DNA of 64,000 nt from Candidatus Binatia bacterium (GCA_036504975.1 DASXUF010000052.1:1-64000); one strand, 5' to 3'. Shown: positions 17,096-26,662, counted from the stretch's first letter. Translations and numbers: made by a program. The notes: generated by a model not told the origin, from the letters alone.

Positions 17096-18274
17096 GTGGA
17101 ATTCTCGCGCATCAAGAGGCTGCCTCCCTACGTCTTCAACATCATCACCGATCTGAAGCAGGAGGCGAGACGAAAAGGCGACGACATCGTCGACTTCGGC
17201 ATGGGCAATCCCGACATGCCGTCGCCGCCGCACGTCGTCGCCAAGCTCGTCGAGGCGGCCAAGAAGCCGCAGAACCATCGCTACTCGGTGTCGCGCGGAA
17301 TCTACAAGCTAAGGCTCGCGATCTCCGACTGGTATCGCAAGCGCTACGAGGTTGCGATCGATCCCGATACCGAGGCGATCGTCACGATCGGCGCGAAAGA
17401 GGGACTGGGCCATCTGGTGTGGGCGATCGTCGATCCGGGCGACGTGGTTTTTTGTCCGAGCCCGACCTATCCGATCCACCAGTATTCCGTCATCCTCGCC
17501 GGCGGCAACCTGCACAACATCCCGATGTATTCGGGCGAGGATTTTCTCGGACGCATGCAAGAGGCCATAAAGCAGACCTCGCCCAAGCCCAAGCTGCTGA
17601 TCGTGAGCTTCCCGCACAATCCCACCACCGAAACGGTGGAGCTGGATTTTTTCGAGCAGGTCGTCCGCTTCGCCCAGGAGCACGGACTGCTGATTATTCA
17701 CGATCTGGCCTATGCGGACCTCGCCTTCGACGGGCACAAGCCGCCGAGCCTCCTCCAGGTGCCGGGCGCCAAAGAGATCGGCATCGAGTTTTTCTCGCTT
17801 TCCAAGAGCTACAACATGCCGGGATGGAGAATCGGCTTCGCCGTCGGCAACAAGGAAATGGTCCATGCGCTCGCGCGCCTCAAGAGCTACCTCGACTACG
17901 GCATTTTCCAGCCGGTGCAGATCGCCGCGATTCAGGCGCTCAACGGTCCGCAGGATTGCGTCGAGGAGATTCGCGAAACCTACCGGCGGCGGCGCGACGC
18001 GCTGGTCGACGGCCTCGACCGCATCGGGTGGAAGATCAAAAAGCCCCGTGGGACGATGTTCGTCTGGGCGGAGATTCCCGAGCCCTGCAAAAAAATGGGC
18101 TCGGTGGGCTTCTCGAAGTTTCTACTGCAAGAAGCCAAGGTGGCGGTTTCTCCGGGCATCGGCTTCGGCGACTACGGCGACCCGTACGTTCGCTTCGCCC
18201 TGATCGAGAACGAGCACCGCACCAAGCAGGCGGTCCGGACGATCCGCCGCGCGCTCGGCAAAGTTCTCGACTAA
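17096..18274 (+). CDS. alaC: alanine/aspartate-type aminotransferase, AlaC family
   Basis: This class I PLP aminotransferase has 392 residues and follows E. coli AlaC along its length ([57 protein letters not shown]). The PLP lysine is in [15 protein letters not shown] at about 237, with [12 protein letters not shown] before it and the carboxylate-binding arginine in [11 protein letters not shown]. It starts at GTG 17096 behind GAGAGGG. AlaC transfers amino groups between glutamate and pyruvate. Its usual place next to hom and thrC in deltaproteobacteria suggests a role in aspartate-family amino acid supply. Confidence 0.9.
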   Translation: MEFSRIKRLPPYVFNIITDLKQEARRKGDDIVDFGMGNPDMPSPPHVVAKLVEAAKKPQNHRYSVSRGIYKLRLAISDWYRKRYEVAIDPDTEAIVTIGAKEGLGHLVWAIVDPGDVVFCPSPTYPIHQYSVILAGGNLHNIPMYSGEDFLGRMQEAIKQTSPKPKLLIVSFPHNPTTETVELDFFEQVVRFAQEHGLLIIHDLAYADLAFDGHKPPSLLQVPGAKEIGIEFFSLSKSYNMPGWRIGFAVGNKEMVHALARLKSYLDYGIFQPVQIAAIQALNGPQDCVEEIRETYRRRRDALVDGLDRIGWKIKKPRGTMFVWAEIPEPCKKMGSVGFSKFLLQEAKVAVSPGIGFGDYGDPYVRFALIENEHRTKQAVRTIRRALGKVLD

Positions 18275-18275
18275 C

Positions 18276-18399
18276 GGCTGCTGAAAACCGTTTGTCGTGC
18301 TTCGACTAAGCTCAGCACGAACGGTCGGTGTATCGATTGAGAATAATTTAACCGGTCATCCTGAGCTTGTCGAAGGATGACTAAGAAGTTTCAGCAGCC
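18276..18399. repeat. palindromic element with CTGCTGAAA ends
   Basis: The outer inverted repeat is GGCTGCTGAAA (18276-18286) with TTTCAGCAGCC (18389-18399). Inside lie two facing copies of a TTCGACnAAGCTCAGCA-like repeat (about 18298-18325, and the complementary CTGAGCTTGTCGAAGGATGA at 18361-18380). The transcript would fold into a long branched hairpin between alaC and hom. No coding content. Confidence 0.7.
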
Positions 18400-18425
18400 C
18401 CTTGGAATCCCATAAAAGTCTTTTG

Positions 18426-18453
18426 TTGCCGTTCTCCCAAGCTGAGGTAAACT
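18426..18453 (+). promoter_or_regulatory. possible promoter upstream of hom
   Basis: TTGCCG (18426-18431) and TAAACT (18448-18453), spacing 16, lie 21 bases before the hom ATG, just outside the palindromic element. It is a weak match. Confidence 0.25.
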
Positions 18454-18473
18454 GCGACCGGTGAAGGTTGGAC

Positions 18474-19844
18474 ATGCCTGAGAAGCGAAAAAAAATCGGC
18501 ATCGGGCTGCTCGGCTCCGGCACGGTCGGAGAGGCGGTGCAGGACTTCGTGTTTCAGGACGCGAAGGGCGGCGAGCCGCAGCTAGAGATCGTCAAGATCT
18601 ATACCCGGCAGCCGAAGGGCAAGAAGTGGCATGCCTCGCGCGCTTCTCTCTTCACGACTAAAGCTGAAGAGGTCATCGCTCATCCGGACGCCGAGATCAT
18701 CGTCGAGGCGCTGGGATTGCAAGACGAGGAGGAGCTTTCGCGCTTCAAAGATCTCATCGTCGCCGCGCTCAAGAAAGGCAAGGCGGTGGTGACTTCGGAC
18801 AAGGCGGTGTTGGCGAAGCACGGCGCCGAGATTTGGCAGGCGGCGCGCAAGTACGGCGGCGAGCTCCGTTTCGAGGCGTGCGTCGCCGGCGGCGTGCCGA
18901 TCATCCGCTCGATCACGGAGAGCTTCGCCGCCGAGGAGCCGGAGGCGATCTACGGCATCGTCAACGGCACCTGCAACTACATTCTAACCGAGATGGCGCG
19001 CGGCGGAAAATCCTACGAAGCCGCCCTCAAGGAGGCCCAGGAGCGCGGATATGCCGAAACCGATCCGGCAGCGGACACGAGCGGCAAAGACGCCGAGGCG
19101 AAGCTCGTTCTCCTCGCCGCCGTGACTTTCGGCCTTCAGGCGGGGCCGGGAATTTTCTGGCGCAAGGGCATCGAAGAAATCCACGCGCTGGACTTTCTGT
19201 ACGCGAGCCGCAAAGGGCGGAGCACCATCAAGCACCTCGCGGTCGCGCGCCGCGACGGGGAGTCGATCCAGGCTTATGTTTCGCCGGTGCTGGTGCCCGA
19301 GGAGCATTTTCTCGCGGCGATCGACGGCGCCACCAACGCGGTTTTTTTCAAAGGAAAAAAAAGCGGCGACGCGGGACGCGATTGGAACTACGTCTTCGCC
19401 GGTCCAGGGGCCGGCGGCGGGCCGACGGCCGTCGCGATCCTGGGCGACGTTTACGACCTGGCGCGCGGCCGGCCGCGGCGCGGTGGTCCCGGCGCTCTCG
19501 TGAAACCCGGCGCTTTGACGATCCGCGCCGCCGACGAGATCGGCGTTTGTTTTTACTCGCGCTTCATCGTGAAGGACCGCGCCGGCATCGTCGGAGATAT
19601 CTGCCAGACTTTGGGCGACACGGGCATCAACATTTCCGAGATCTGGCAGTTGAGCCACGGCCGGGACGAGCTCGAAGGATTGGCGCGCCGCTACCGGATC
19701 GCGGAAAAACCGGACGGGATTCTGCCGTTCGTCATCACGCTGGAGAGGGCTTCCATCGGACAGATAAAGAATGCTATGAAAGTTCTCAGCGCGCGGGATT
19801 ACATGCTGGCCGAGCCGCTTTGGTTTCCGATCTGGACGGCATAA
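18474..19844 (+). CDS. hom: homoserine dehydrogenase with ACT domain
   Basis: ATG 18474 is preferred over the in-frame TTG at 18468 because GAAGG at 18463-18467 is then well spaced. The 456 residues comprise a Rossmann domain (IGIGLLGSGTVGEAVQDF), the catalytic domain (VNGTCNYILTEMARGGKSYE, AETDPAADTSGKDAEAKL) and a C-terminal ACT domain (RFIVKDRAGIVGDICQTLGD). It reduces aspartate semialdehyde to homoserine, and the ACT domain implies feedback control, usually by threonine. The N-terminus has a loop (IYTRQPKGKKWHASR) not common in short forms. It is followed by thrC after 51 bases. Confidence 0.95.
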   Translation: MPEKRKKIGIGLLGSGTVGEAVQDFVFQDAKGGEPQLEIVKIYTRQPKGKKWHASRASLFTTKAEEVIAHPDAEIIVEALGLQDEEELSRFKDLIVAALKKGKAVVTSDKAVLAKHGAEIWQAARKYGGELRFEACVAGGVPIIRSITESFAAEEPEAIYGIVNGTCNYILTEMARGGKSYEAALKEAQERGYAETDPAADTSGKDAEAKLVLLAAVTFGLQAGPGIFWRKGIEEIHALDFLYASRKGRSTIKHLAVARRDGESIQAYVSPVLVPEEHFLAAIDGATNAVFFKGKKSGDAGRDWNYVFAGPGAGGGPTAVAILGDVYDLARGRPRRGGPGALVKPGALTIRAADEIGVCFYSRFIVKDRAGIVGDICQTLGDTGINISEIWQLSHGRDELEGLARRYRIAEKPDGILPFVITLERASIGQIKNAMKVLSARDYMLAEPLWFPIWTA

Positions 19845-19895
19845 AAATGGTTTCGAGTTTCGGGTTCCGAGTTTCGAGTTGAGTGAAGGAAGACA

Positions 19896-21017
19896 GTGCA
19901 AGCGAAGGACAACATCCTGAAATCTTCGAAACGGTCGCCGACCCAAATCTCCGCCTGGCCCGGCGTGATCCGCTACTACCGCGACCTGCTGCCGGTCGAG
20001 AAGGAAGAATGCATCGTCACCTTGAACGAGGGCAACACGCCGCTCGTCCGCTGCGGCAACCTCGAGCGCGCCATCAACGCCGATATCGAGCTTTACTTGA
20101 AGCTCGAAGGGCTGAACCCGACCTGCTCGTTCAAAGATCGCGGCATGACCGTCGCCATCACCAAGGCGGTCGAAGAAGGCAGCCGCGCCGTGATTTGCGC
20201 GTCTACCGGAAACACCTCGGCGTCCGCCGCGGCGTACGCGGCGCGCGCCGGGCTCAAAGCTTACGTGCTCATTCCCCAGGGCAACATCTCGCTGGGAAAA
20301 TTGAGCCAGGCGATGATCCACGGCGCGAAGGTGATCGAGATCGCCGGCAACTTCGACGCCGCGCTCAAGATGGTGCGGCAGGCGGCGCGCGATTACCCGG
20401 TGACGCTCGTCAACTCGCTCAATCCCTACCGCATCGAAGGACAGAAGACCGCCGCGTACGAGATTTGCGATTCTCTCGGCGCGGCGCCGCAATATCATTT
20501 TCTTCCGGTCGGCAACGCCGGCAACATCACCGCCTACTGGAAGGGCTACCGTGAATATAAGGATATGGGCCGGATTGCGGCGCTGCCCAAGATGATGGGC
20601 TTTCAGGCGGCCGGCGCCGCGCCGATCGTTTTGGGAAGGGTGATCGAGATGCCGGAGACGATCGCGTCGGCGATCAAGATCGGCAACCCGGCGAGCTGGC
20701 AGAGCGCGATCGCGGCGCGGGACGAATCCGGCGGCGCGATCGAAAGCGCCACGGACGACGAGATTCTCGCGACGTACAAGCTCCTCGCCGCCACAGAAGG
20801 AGTTCTCGCCGAGCCCGCCTCGGCCATATCCATCGCGGGAGTCATCCAGAAGCAAAAGGACGGAATCTTTCGCAAAGGGGACGTGGTCGTCTGCACGCTG
20901 ACCGGCCACGGCCTCAAAGATCCGGACACGGCGATCCGCCAGTCCGACCAGCCGATCCGGATCGCCGCCGACTTGAAACTCTTGAAAGAAATCTTCGAGC
21001 GCGAAGCCAAGTCATGA
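19896..21017 (+). CDS. thrC: threonine synthase
   Basis: GTG 19896 lies eight bases after a GAAGGA site and gives 373 residues, the short ThrC form. The PLP lysine is in NPTCSFKDRGMT near residue 80; the phosphate-binding loop is CASTGNTSASAAAYAARAG. It converts O-phosphohomoserine to threonine. The short gap from hom contains imperfect TTTCGAGTT repeats. Its last codons overlap the start of apgM as ATGA. It needs phosphohomoserine, and no classical thrB is nearby. Confidence 0.95.
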   Translation: MQAKDNILKSSKRSPTQISAWPGVIRYYRDLLPVEKEECIVTLNEGNTPLVRCGNLERAINADIELYLKLEGLNPTCSFKDRGMTVAITKAVEEGSRAVICASTGNTSASAAAYAARAGLKAYVLIPQGNISLGKLSQAMIHGAKVIEIAGNFDAALKMVRQAARDYPVTLVNSLNPYRIEGQKTAAYEICDSLGAAPQYHFLPVGNAGNITAYWKGYREYKDMGRIAALPKMMGFQAAGAAPIVLGRVIEMPETIASAIKIGNPASWQSAIAARDESGGAIESATDDEILATYKLLAATEGVLAEPASAISIAGVIQKQKDGIFRKGDVVVCTLTGHGLKDPDTAIRQSDQPIRIAADLKLLKEIFEREAKS

Positions 21018-22240
21018 AGTACATCATTCTACAGGGCGACGGCATGGCCGATTATCCGTTGGAAAGTCTCGGCGGCAAGACTCCGCTCGAAGTCGCCGCG
21101 ACGCCCAACATGGACTGGCTCGCCTCCCACGGGGTCTTCGGCCTCGCGCACACCATCCCGGAAGGGTTTCCGCCCGGCAGCGACGTCGGCAACATGAGCA
21201 TCCTGGGCTACGATCCGGCGCGCTATCATACCGGCCGCGCGCCGCTCGAAGCCGCCAGCGTCGGCGTGACGCTGGCGCCGGCCGATATCGCCTTTCGCTG
21301 CAATCTGGTCACGCTCGACAAAATAGAAAACGGCGCCGTCATGCGGGATTTTACAGCCGGACACATCACGAGTGCAGAGGCGGCGGAGATCGTTCGGGAC
21401 TTGAACGAAGAATTGTCCGGAGACGGCGTCGAGTTCCATCCCGGCGTGAGCTATCGGAATCTCATGGTCTGGCGCGGCGGCAAAGAGAAAATGCAGACCA
21501 CGCCGCCGCACGACATCACCGACCGGGAGATCGGCGCGTATCTGCCCGCGGGAGACGGCGCGGAGCGGTTGCTGGATTTACAGCGCCGCTCGCAAGAGCT
21601 TCTCGCCGCGCATCCCGTTAACCGGCGGCGCGCGCAAAAAGGCGCGCGGCCCGCGACTTCGATCTGGCTTTGGGGACAGGGGCGGGCCCCGGCGCTGCCG
21701 ACCTTGAAAGAGAGATTCGGCATCGATGGCGCGGTGATCTCCGCCGTCGATATCATCAACGGCCTCGGCGTCTACGCCGGACTGGAGCGGATCAAGGTTC
21801 CCGGCGCCACGGGATTCTTCGACACCAATTATAAAGGAAAAGGCGAATACGGCGTGGCGGCGCTGGAGCGGAAGGATCTGATCTTCATTCACGTCGAAGC
21901 GCCCGACGAAGCCGGCCACATGGGCGACGCGGACAAGAAGGTCAGAGCGATCGAGGATTTCGACGAAAAGGTCGTGGGGACCGTGCTCCGCGGGATGGAG
22001 AAACGGAACGACTGGCGGCTTTTGTTGCTGCCCGACCATCCGACGGCGACGGTATTGAAGACCCACGTCGGCGATCCGGTGCCGTTCGTGTTTTTCGACG
22101 CGAGCCTCCACGCCGGGCGAAATCAATTCGGCTTCAACGAAAGCGACGCGAAGAAGAGCGGCGTCGTGGTGCAAAGGGCCCACTCATTGATGGACGCTCT
22201 TATAGGAGGGACCAAGCCGTGGATCGAAACCTCGCATTAG
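21014..22240 (+). CDS. apgM: ApgM-family phosphoglycerate mutase-like enzyme, probable homoserine kinase substitute
   Basis: The 408 residues belong to the alkaline-phosphatase-like archaeal iPGM group: metal site QGDGMADYP (D9), catalytic serine in PPGSDVGNMSILGYDPARYH, then VEAPDEAGHMGDADKKVRAI and LLPDHPTATVLKTH. Archaeal members interconvert 2- and 3-phosphoglycerate. In bacterial threonine operons that lack thrB this gene has been proposed as the functional analogue of homoserine kinase. Here it is translationally coupled to thrC, matching that pattern. A true glycolytic role is the alternative. It overlaps glpX by 22 bases. Confidence 0.85.
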   Translation: MKYIILQGDGMADYPLESLGGKTPLEVAATPNMDWLASHGVFGLAHTIPEGFPPGSDVGNMSILGYDPARYHTGRAPLEAASVGVTLAPADIAFRCNLVTLDKIENGAVMRDFTAGHITSAEAAEIVRDLNEELSGDGVEFHPGVSYRNLMVWRGGKEKMQTTPPHDITDREIGAYLPAGDGAERLLDLQRRSQELLAAHPVNRRRAQKGARPATSIWLWGQGRAPALPTLKERFGIDGAVISAVDIINGLGVYAGLERIKVPGATGFFDTNYKGKGEYGVAALERKDLIFIHVEAPDEAGHMGDADKKVRAIEDFDEKVVGTVLRGMEKRNDWRLLLLPDHPTATVLKTHVGDPVPFVFFDASLHAGRNQFGFNESDAKKSGVVVQRAHSLMDALIGGTKPWIETSH

Positions 22241-23172
22241 AAGTGGTTCGGGTGACCGAGGCCGCCGCCTTGTCGAGCGCGCGGCTGATGGGAAAAGGCG
22301 ATGAAAAGGCCGCCGATCAGGCGGCGGTGGACGCGATGCGCCAGGCGTTCAACGGCGTCGCCATCAATGGGACGGTCGTGATCGGCGAAGGCGAAAGAGA
22401 CGAAGCGCCGATGCTCTATATCGGAGAGCGGGTCGGCAGCGGCGAGGGCCCGAAGGTGGATATCGCGCTCGATCCGCTCGAAGGGACCACGATCTGCGCC
22501 AACGGCGGCCCGAACGCCTTGTCGGTCATCGCGATCGCCGAGAGCGGAAATTTTCTCCACTGCCCCGACACCTACATGGACAAAATCGCCGTCGGTCCCG
22601 TGGGCAAGGGGGTCGTCGATCTTGACAAAAGCCCGACCGAGAATTTGAAGGCCCTGGCCAAGGCCAAGGGCGCGCGCGTCGAGGACATCACCGTGATTAT
22701 CCTCTACCGGCCGCGGCACGAAGCGCTGATCAAAGAGGTGCGGGAGGCGGGCGCGCGCATCCGGCTGATCAGCGACGGCGACGTTTCGGCGGCGATCGCC
22801 ACGACCAAGCCGGAGACCGGAATCGATCTTTTGCTGGGCATCGGCGGCGCCCCCGAGGGAGTCCTGGCGGCGGCGGCGCTGCGCTGCGTCGGCGGCGAAA
22901 TGCAGGGGCGGCTGAAGCCGAGAAACCCCCAGGAGATCGAACGCGCGCGGGCGATGGGGATCAAAGACATCGGGAAGAAATTCTCGATCGACGAGCTGGC
23001 GAACGGAGAAGTGATGTTCGCGGCCACTGGCGTGACCGACGGCGACTATCTCGACGGCGTCCACTTTTTTCCCGGCGGCGCGACGACCCACTCCGTGGTC
23101 ATGCGCTCCAGCACGCGCACGATGCGGTTCATTCATACGACGCATCATTTCGCCTTCAAGCCCAAGTACTAA
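22219..23172 (+). CDS. glpX: fructose-1,6-bisphosphatase class II (GlpX)
   Basis: GTG 22219 is placed eight bases after AGGAGGG, a strong ribosome site inside the end of apgM. The 317 residues match GlpX: VIGEGERDEAPMLYIGE, DIALDPLEGTTICANGG with metal-binding D and E, ISDGDVSAAIATTKP and GIGGAPEGVLAAAALRCVGGE. It removes the 1-phosphate of fructose-1,6-bisphosphate in gluconeogenesis. Coupling to the threonine genes is unusual functionally, but frequent in this gene order as I remember it. A palindromic repeat follows. Confidence 0.96.
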   Translation: MDRNLALEVVRVTEAAALSSARLMGKGDEKAADQAAVDAMRQAFNGVAINGTVVIGEGERDEAPMLYIGERVGSGEGPKVDIALDPLEGTTICANGGPNALSVIAIAESGNFLHCPDTYMDKIAVGPVGKGVVDLDKSPTENLKALAKAKGARVEDITVIILYRPRHEALIKEVREAGARIRLISDGDVSAAIATTKPETGIDLLLGIGGAPEGVLAAAALRCVGGEMQGRLKPRNPQEIERARAMGIKDIGKKFSIDELANGEVMFAATGVTDGDYLDGVHFFPGGATTHSVVMRSSTRTMRFIHTTHHFAFKPKY

Positions 23173-23174
23173 GC

Positions 23175-23297
23175 AGGCTGCTGAAAAGCCTCATATGCTT
23201 CGTTGCGATTGATTCGTCTCGCTCGACGTACTGAAATGAGTACGCCTGCGCTCGCCGAATCTTCCGCGCCTTGCCTCTGAGAGCTTTTGAGCAGCCT
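23175..23297. repeat. palindromic element with CTGCTGAAAAG ends
   Basis: AGGCTGCTGAAAAG (23175-23188) faces CTTTTGAGCAGCCT (23284-23297) with one mismatch. The interior includes GTACTGAAATGAGTAC, a second palindrome. It has the same outer ends as the element at 18276 but a different core, so the two are likely members of one mobile or hairpin repeat family. Confidence 0.65.
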
Positions 23298-23331
23298 GCA
23301 AGATTTTTAAAGTCTTGTTAAGAGCCATGAG

Positions 23332-23553
23332 ATGAAACAGAAACGGCGGAGCGATATTCTTCTTCTCGCTCTCGCCATGGTCTTCGTCTGCGCCGTTGCG
23401 CTATGGTTTTTTTGGCCGGAGCTTTCGTGGCGCCTGGGTTGGGACGAAAAGAAAGCTGCGCCGGGGCGCGCCACTGGCCAAGCCAAAGAGAAGCTCTACG
23501 AGGACGACCGAAGAAAGCTGGACGAATTGCTCAAGCAGCGGCAATCGAAGTAG
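23332..23553 (+). CDS. small single-pass membrane protein
   Basis: This 73-residue product has one transmembrane helix (about residues 9-28, ILLLALAMVFVCAVALWFFW) after a basic N-terminus. A charged cytoplasmic or periplasmic tail (KEKLYEDDRRKLDELLKQRQ) is probably coiled. There is no known family. It lies 52 bases before the MFS transporter and may be its accessory peptide, though nothing in the sequence proves it. Confidence 0.55.
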   Translation: MKQKRRSDILLLALAMVFVCAVALWFFWPELSWRLGWDEKKAAPGRATGQAKEKLYEDDRRKLDELLKQRQSK

Positions 23554-23605
23554 AGCAGGGCACCGCTGCCCCCGCCGATTCGATATCCAAATATAAAAGG
23601 TCATC

Positions 23606-25156
23606 TTGGTCAACGCATCTGAATCACCTCCCACTCCTGGTCGCGCCATTGCCGTTTCCGGGGTCATGCTGGTTATTTTTTTGTTCGCGATCGACGGCAC
23701 CGTCGTCAGCGCCGCCATGCCGACGATCGTCGGCAAGCTGGGCGGATTGGAGCTCTACAGTTGGGTTTTTTCCGCTTACATGCTCACCTCGGCGCTTTCG
23801 ACGCCCCTCTTCGGCAATCTTTCCGATCTCTACGGCCGCCGCCGCTTGATGTTGATCGGTATCGGCCTGTTCACGCTCGGCTCGGCTTTGTGCGGCATGG
23901 CTCAGACGATCGAACAGCTCGTCGTCTTCCGCGCCGTCCAGGGCTTGGGCGGCGGAGCGATCTACGCGCTGTCGTTTATTATCATCGGATTTTTATTCCC
24001 GCCGGAAAAACGGGCGCAGATGCAGGCGCTGATCAGCGGACTCTGGGGCATCGCTTCTATTTTAGGACCTCTGGCCGGCGGCGTCCTCACGCTGTACTGG
24101 AGCTGGCGTTGGATTTTTTTCATCAATCCGCCGCTTTGCCTGATCGCCGCGGTGTTGATCGGCCTCGGCGTGAGCGAAGCCCAGGCCGAGGGCCGGCGCC
24201 GGCCGGATTTGAAAGGAGCGGCGACGCTTCTGATCGGATTGTTTTTCCTGTTTTACGCGCTGGAACAAGGCCAGAGAAACGCCTTCGACTTCGACGGAAT
24301 CCTATCGGGGTTGCTGGTCGCGGCCGGCGCCGCGCTTTACTGGTTCTACAGAATCGAGCGGCGGGCCTCGGAGCCGATCCTGCCGCCCGCGCTGTTCCGT
24401 CTGCGGCTATTCGGCATCTGTCTGGCGCTCTCGTGGCTCGCCTCGATGGGAATGTTCGGCGTCATCACCTACCTTCCTCTCTACGTTCAGGGCGCCCTGG
24501 AAGGCGACGCCGCGCATGCCGGCCTCTCTTTGGTTCTCGCGAGTCTCGGTTGGACGGCCGGAAGCTTCATTGCCGCGCCGGGAATGAATCGTCTCGGCTA
24601 CCGGGCAGTCTCCGCGGCCGGGATGCTGCTCATGGTCTTCGGCTATGGCTGGTTCATCGCCGCCGCCGATCGACTGGGATTTTTCTCGGTGCTGGCGGTC
24701 GGCTCCTTGATCGGCGTCGGCATGGGAATGGTTTCGATCACCACCATGGTCGCGGCGCAGAATACCACGCCCCGAGAACAACTCGGGGCTGCCACGTCGA
24801 CGGTGATGCTTTCGCGCATGCTCGGCGGGGCTTTCGGAATCGCATTGATGGGCAGCGTCCTGGTCGGTCGCATGGAACGGCGGTTGATCGCAGTTTCCTT
24901 CGGCGCTTTCGATGATGTTGGAGGCGGTTTGCTCAAAAAACTCGCCAATCCGCAAAACCTGCTGGATCCCGCGACGCGGGATTTGATTCCGGAATCTTTC
25001 CGGGCTTTCCTCGTCGAGATTTTAGCCGGCTCCGTCCGGCATGCCTTTTTGGCCGGATTCTTTGTCATGCTGGTCGGCCTCGTCGTGAGTTTTTTTATGT
25101 CGCCGTCGACGCCGGCCGACGCCAACGGGGAGAGGAAAGATCGTGCCACACTGTAG
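23606..25156 (+). CDS. MFS drug-efflux type transporter, DHA2 (14-TM) family
   Basis: TTG 23606 sits five bases after AAAAGG and gives 516 residues, the DHA2 length. Motif D1/loop 1 FAIDGTVVSAAMPTIVG, the loop 2-3 motif GNLSDLYGRRRLMLIG and motif C-like GPLAGGVLTLYWSWRWIFFI are clear. About 14 hydrophobic helices can be traced. The final helix precedes a hydrophilic tail (TPADANGERKDRATL). DHA2 members export drugs, dyes or bile salts with proton exchange. The substrate is not predictable. No TetR/MarR regulator is adjacent. Confidence 0.88.
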   Translation: MVNASESPPTPGRAIAVSGVMLVIFLFAIDGTVVSAAMPTIVGKLGGLELYSWVFSAYMLTSALSTPLFGNLSDLYGRRRLMLIGIGLFTLGSALCGMAQTIEQLVVFRAVQGLGGGAIYALSFIIIGFLFPPEKRAQMQALISGLWGIASILGPLAGGVLTLYWSWRWIFFINPPLCLIAAVLIGLGVSEAQAEGRRRPDLKGAATLLIGLFFLFYALEQGQRNAFDFDGILSGLLVAAGAALYWFYRIERRASEPILPPALFRLRLFGICLALSWLASMGMFGVITYLPLYVQGALEGDAAHAGLSLVLASLGWTAGSFIAAPGMNRLGYRAVSAAGMLLMVFGYGWFIAAADRLGFFSVLAVGSLIGVGMGMVSITTMVAAQNTTPREQLGAATSTVMLSRMLGGAFGIALMGSVLVGRMERRLIAVSFGAFDDVGGGLLKKLANPQNLLDPATRDLIPESFRAFLVEILAGSVRHAFLAGFFVMLVGLVVSFFMSPSTPADANGERKDRATL

Positions 25157-25453
25157 ACGAAAAAAGCTTTCTTTGCCCCTTGGCGCGAGGACTTTCAGCG
25201 CGGCGGCGCTGAGGCCGCGTCCTTCGACAAGGCTCAGGATGCGCGGCGTTGAAGAGTTCCGCTCGTGGTGAGCTTGTCGAACCATGCGTATTCTGCCCTT
25301 CTGCGGTGAGTTCCGTGTTTTCCGACATTCGGTTGCGGCATTACCGCGCTGGGTTCTTCGTGGTGATAGACCTTTTGATCACGAAGGACGAGGAAGTGGT
25401 TACACGGAACGATCCGGAATAAAAAAGAGCGGAGGAGTCGAAGAAATACAACG
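25157..25453. repeat. intergenic region with facing TTCGAC/CTCA repeats
   Basis: A 297-base gap. CCTTCGACAAGGCTCAGGAT (25213-25232) faces GTGAGCTTGTCGAACCATGC (25268-25287), two arms of the dispersed palindromic repeat seen elsewhere in this window. No gene is supported in the rest. Confidence 0.55.
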
Positions 25454-26662
25454 ATGAGCGAGACACAGACAAGCGTCAAAGAGAGCGCCTTGGACCGCAA
25501 TGCCGCCTTCGGCATCGTTTGCAGCGCTCATTTTTTCAATCACTTTCAATCGGCCATGCTGGCCGTAATCTACCCGCTCATGATGAAGGACCTGGGCATC
25601 GGTCTCGTCGCGCTGGCGACGATCGCCGCTACCTACAACACACTGAACAATATTTTTCAGGTGCTGTACGGCTTTGTCGTGCCGTACGTCCGCAGGGGAG
25701 TGATCCTGGGTGTCGGAAATTGCCTGCTCGGGCTTTCCGTAGTGGGAAGCGGGTTTGCGGCGGGCTATCACCATTTTTTCGCGACCCGCCTGCTCGGCGG
25801 TCTCGGCGCCAGCCCGCAGCACACGGTCGGCTCGAGCATTCTTGCGGTTCACTTCGGCAACGCGCGCGGGCGCGCGCTGGCCTTTCATTCCACCGCCGGG
25901 CACATCGGAGGCTTGGTGGCGCCGCTCATCGCGGCGCTGATGCTGACGTACTTAAGCTGGCGCGGGCTCTTCTGGACCATCGGCGCGATCACCACCGTCG
26001 TGGGCATACTCTTTTTTGTTTTTCGGGATCGGATGCGTCCGGCGGCTTCCGAGGCGCGGAAGTCGAGACTGACGCCGCTCGGCTGGGAGGCCTACAAGAA
26101 ATGCCTCAAGAATAAAAATATTCTGCTCGTCTCGCTCGTCTTTATGGCCGGCGCCGCCGGACGCGGGCAGGACATCAACGAAATTTACATCGTCCCTCAC
26201 TTCGTCCACGACTTCGGCATGGAGGTCGCGCACGCGGCGTTCCTGTTTACGCTGATTCAAGTCGGTGGATTGATCGGCCCGATCGCCTGGGGGTGGATCT
26301 CCGACCGCTACAATCGCAAGTTGGTGATTCAAGCCTCGCTGGTGATTTCCGCCGTATCGACGTTTTGGCTCGCCTGGCAGGAAAACGTTTCCGCTTCCCT
26401 CTTCGTCAACCTCGTTATCTACGGTGCCGCGGTAACGTCTCGTCAAACACTCACGCAAGCTTTGCTTAGCGATTTAGTGGGAGAAGATCTCTTCGACGCG
26501 GCTTTCAGCCTCTACTACTTCATCGGCTTTCTCTCGATCCCGTTCTGGACTCTCATCACCGGCGGCATCATGGCGAACTACGGCTTCGGCCCAGCGTTCA
26601 GCCTGATCTCAACTTCGTATCTGCTCGCCTCGGGGTTACTGCTGTTTCTTCGGAGAAGATAG
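25454..26662 (+). CDS. MFS transporter, 12-TM
   Basis: The 402 residues fold into about twelve helices, with a shortened loop motif (VVPYVRRGVILGVGN), PxxP-like HTVGSSILAVHFGNARGRAL, GHIGGLVAPLIAALMLTYLS (motif C region) and the second-half loop GWISDRYNRKLVIQ. The subgroup resembles organic-anion or oxalate/formate-type carriers, at low certainty. The last 26 codons (GFGPAFSLISTSYLLASG and on) recur as remnants at 30604 and 35022. In those places they abut a convergent glycosyltransferase gene that is missing here, so the original downstream neighbour of this gene has been replaced. Confidence 0.85.
   Translation: MSETQTSVKESALDRNAAFGIVCSAHFFNHFQSAMLAVIYPLMMKDLGIGLVALATIAATYNTLNNIFQVLYGFVVPYVRRGVILGVGNCLLGLSVVGSGFAAGYHHFFATRLLGGLGASPQHTVGSSILAVHFGNARGRALAFHSTAGHIGGLVAPLIAALMLTYLSWRGLFWTIGAITTVVGILFFVFRDRMRPAASEARKSRLTPLGWEAYKKCLKNKNILLVSLVFMAGAAGRGQDINEIYIVPHFVHDFGMEVAHAAFLFTLIQVGGLIGPIAWGWISDRYNRKLVIQASLVISAVSTFWLAWQENVSASLFVNLVIYGAAVTSRQTLTQALLSDLVGEDLFDAAFSLYYFIGFLSIPFWTLITGGIMANYGFGPAFSLISTSYLLASGLLLFLRRR

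Noticed and set aside
18984..20909. 641-codon minus-strand frame across hom and thrC
   Set aside because: Spans two well-supported genes in antisense and has shadow-like composition.
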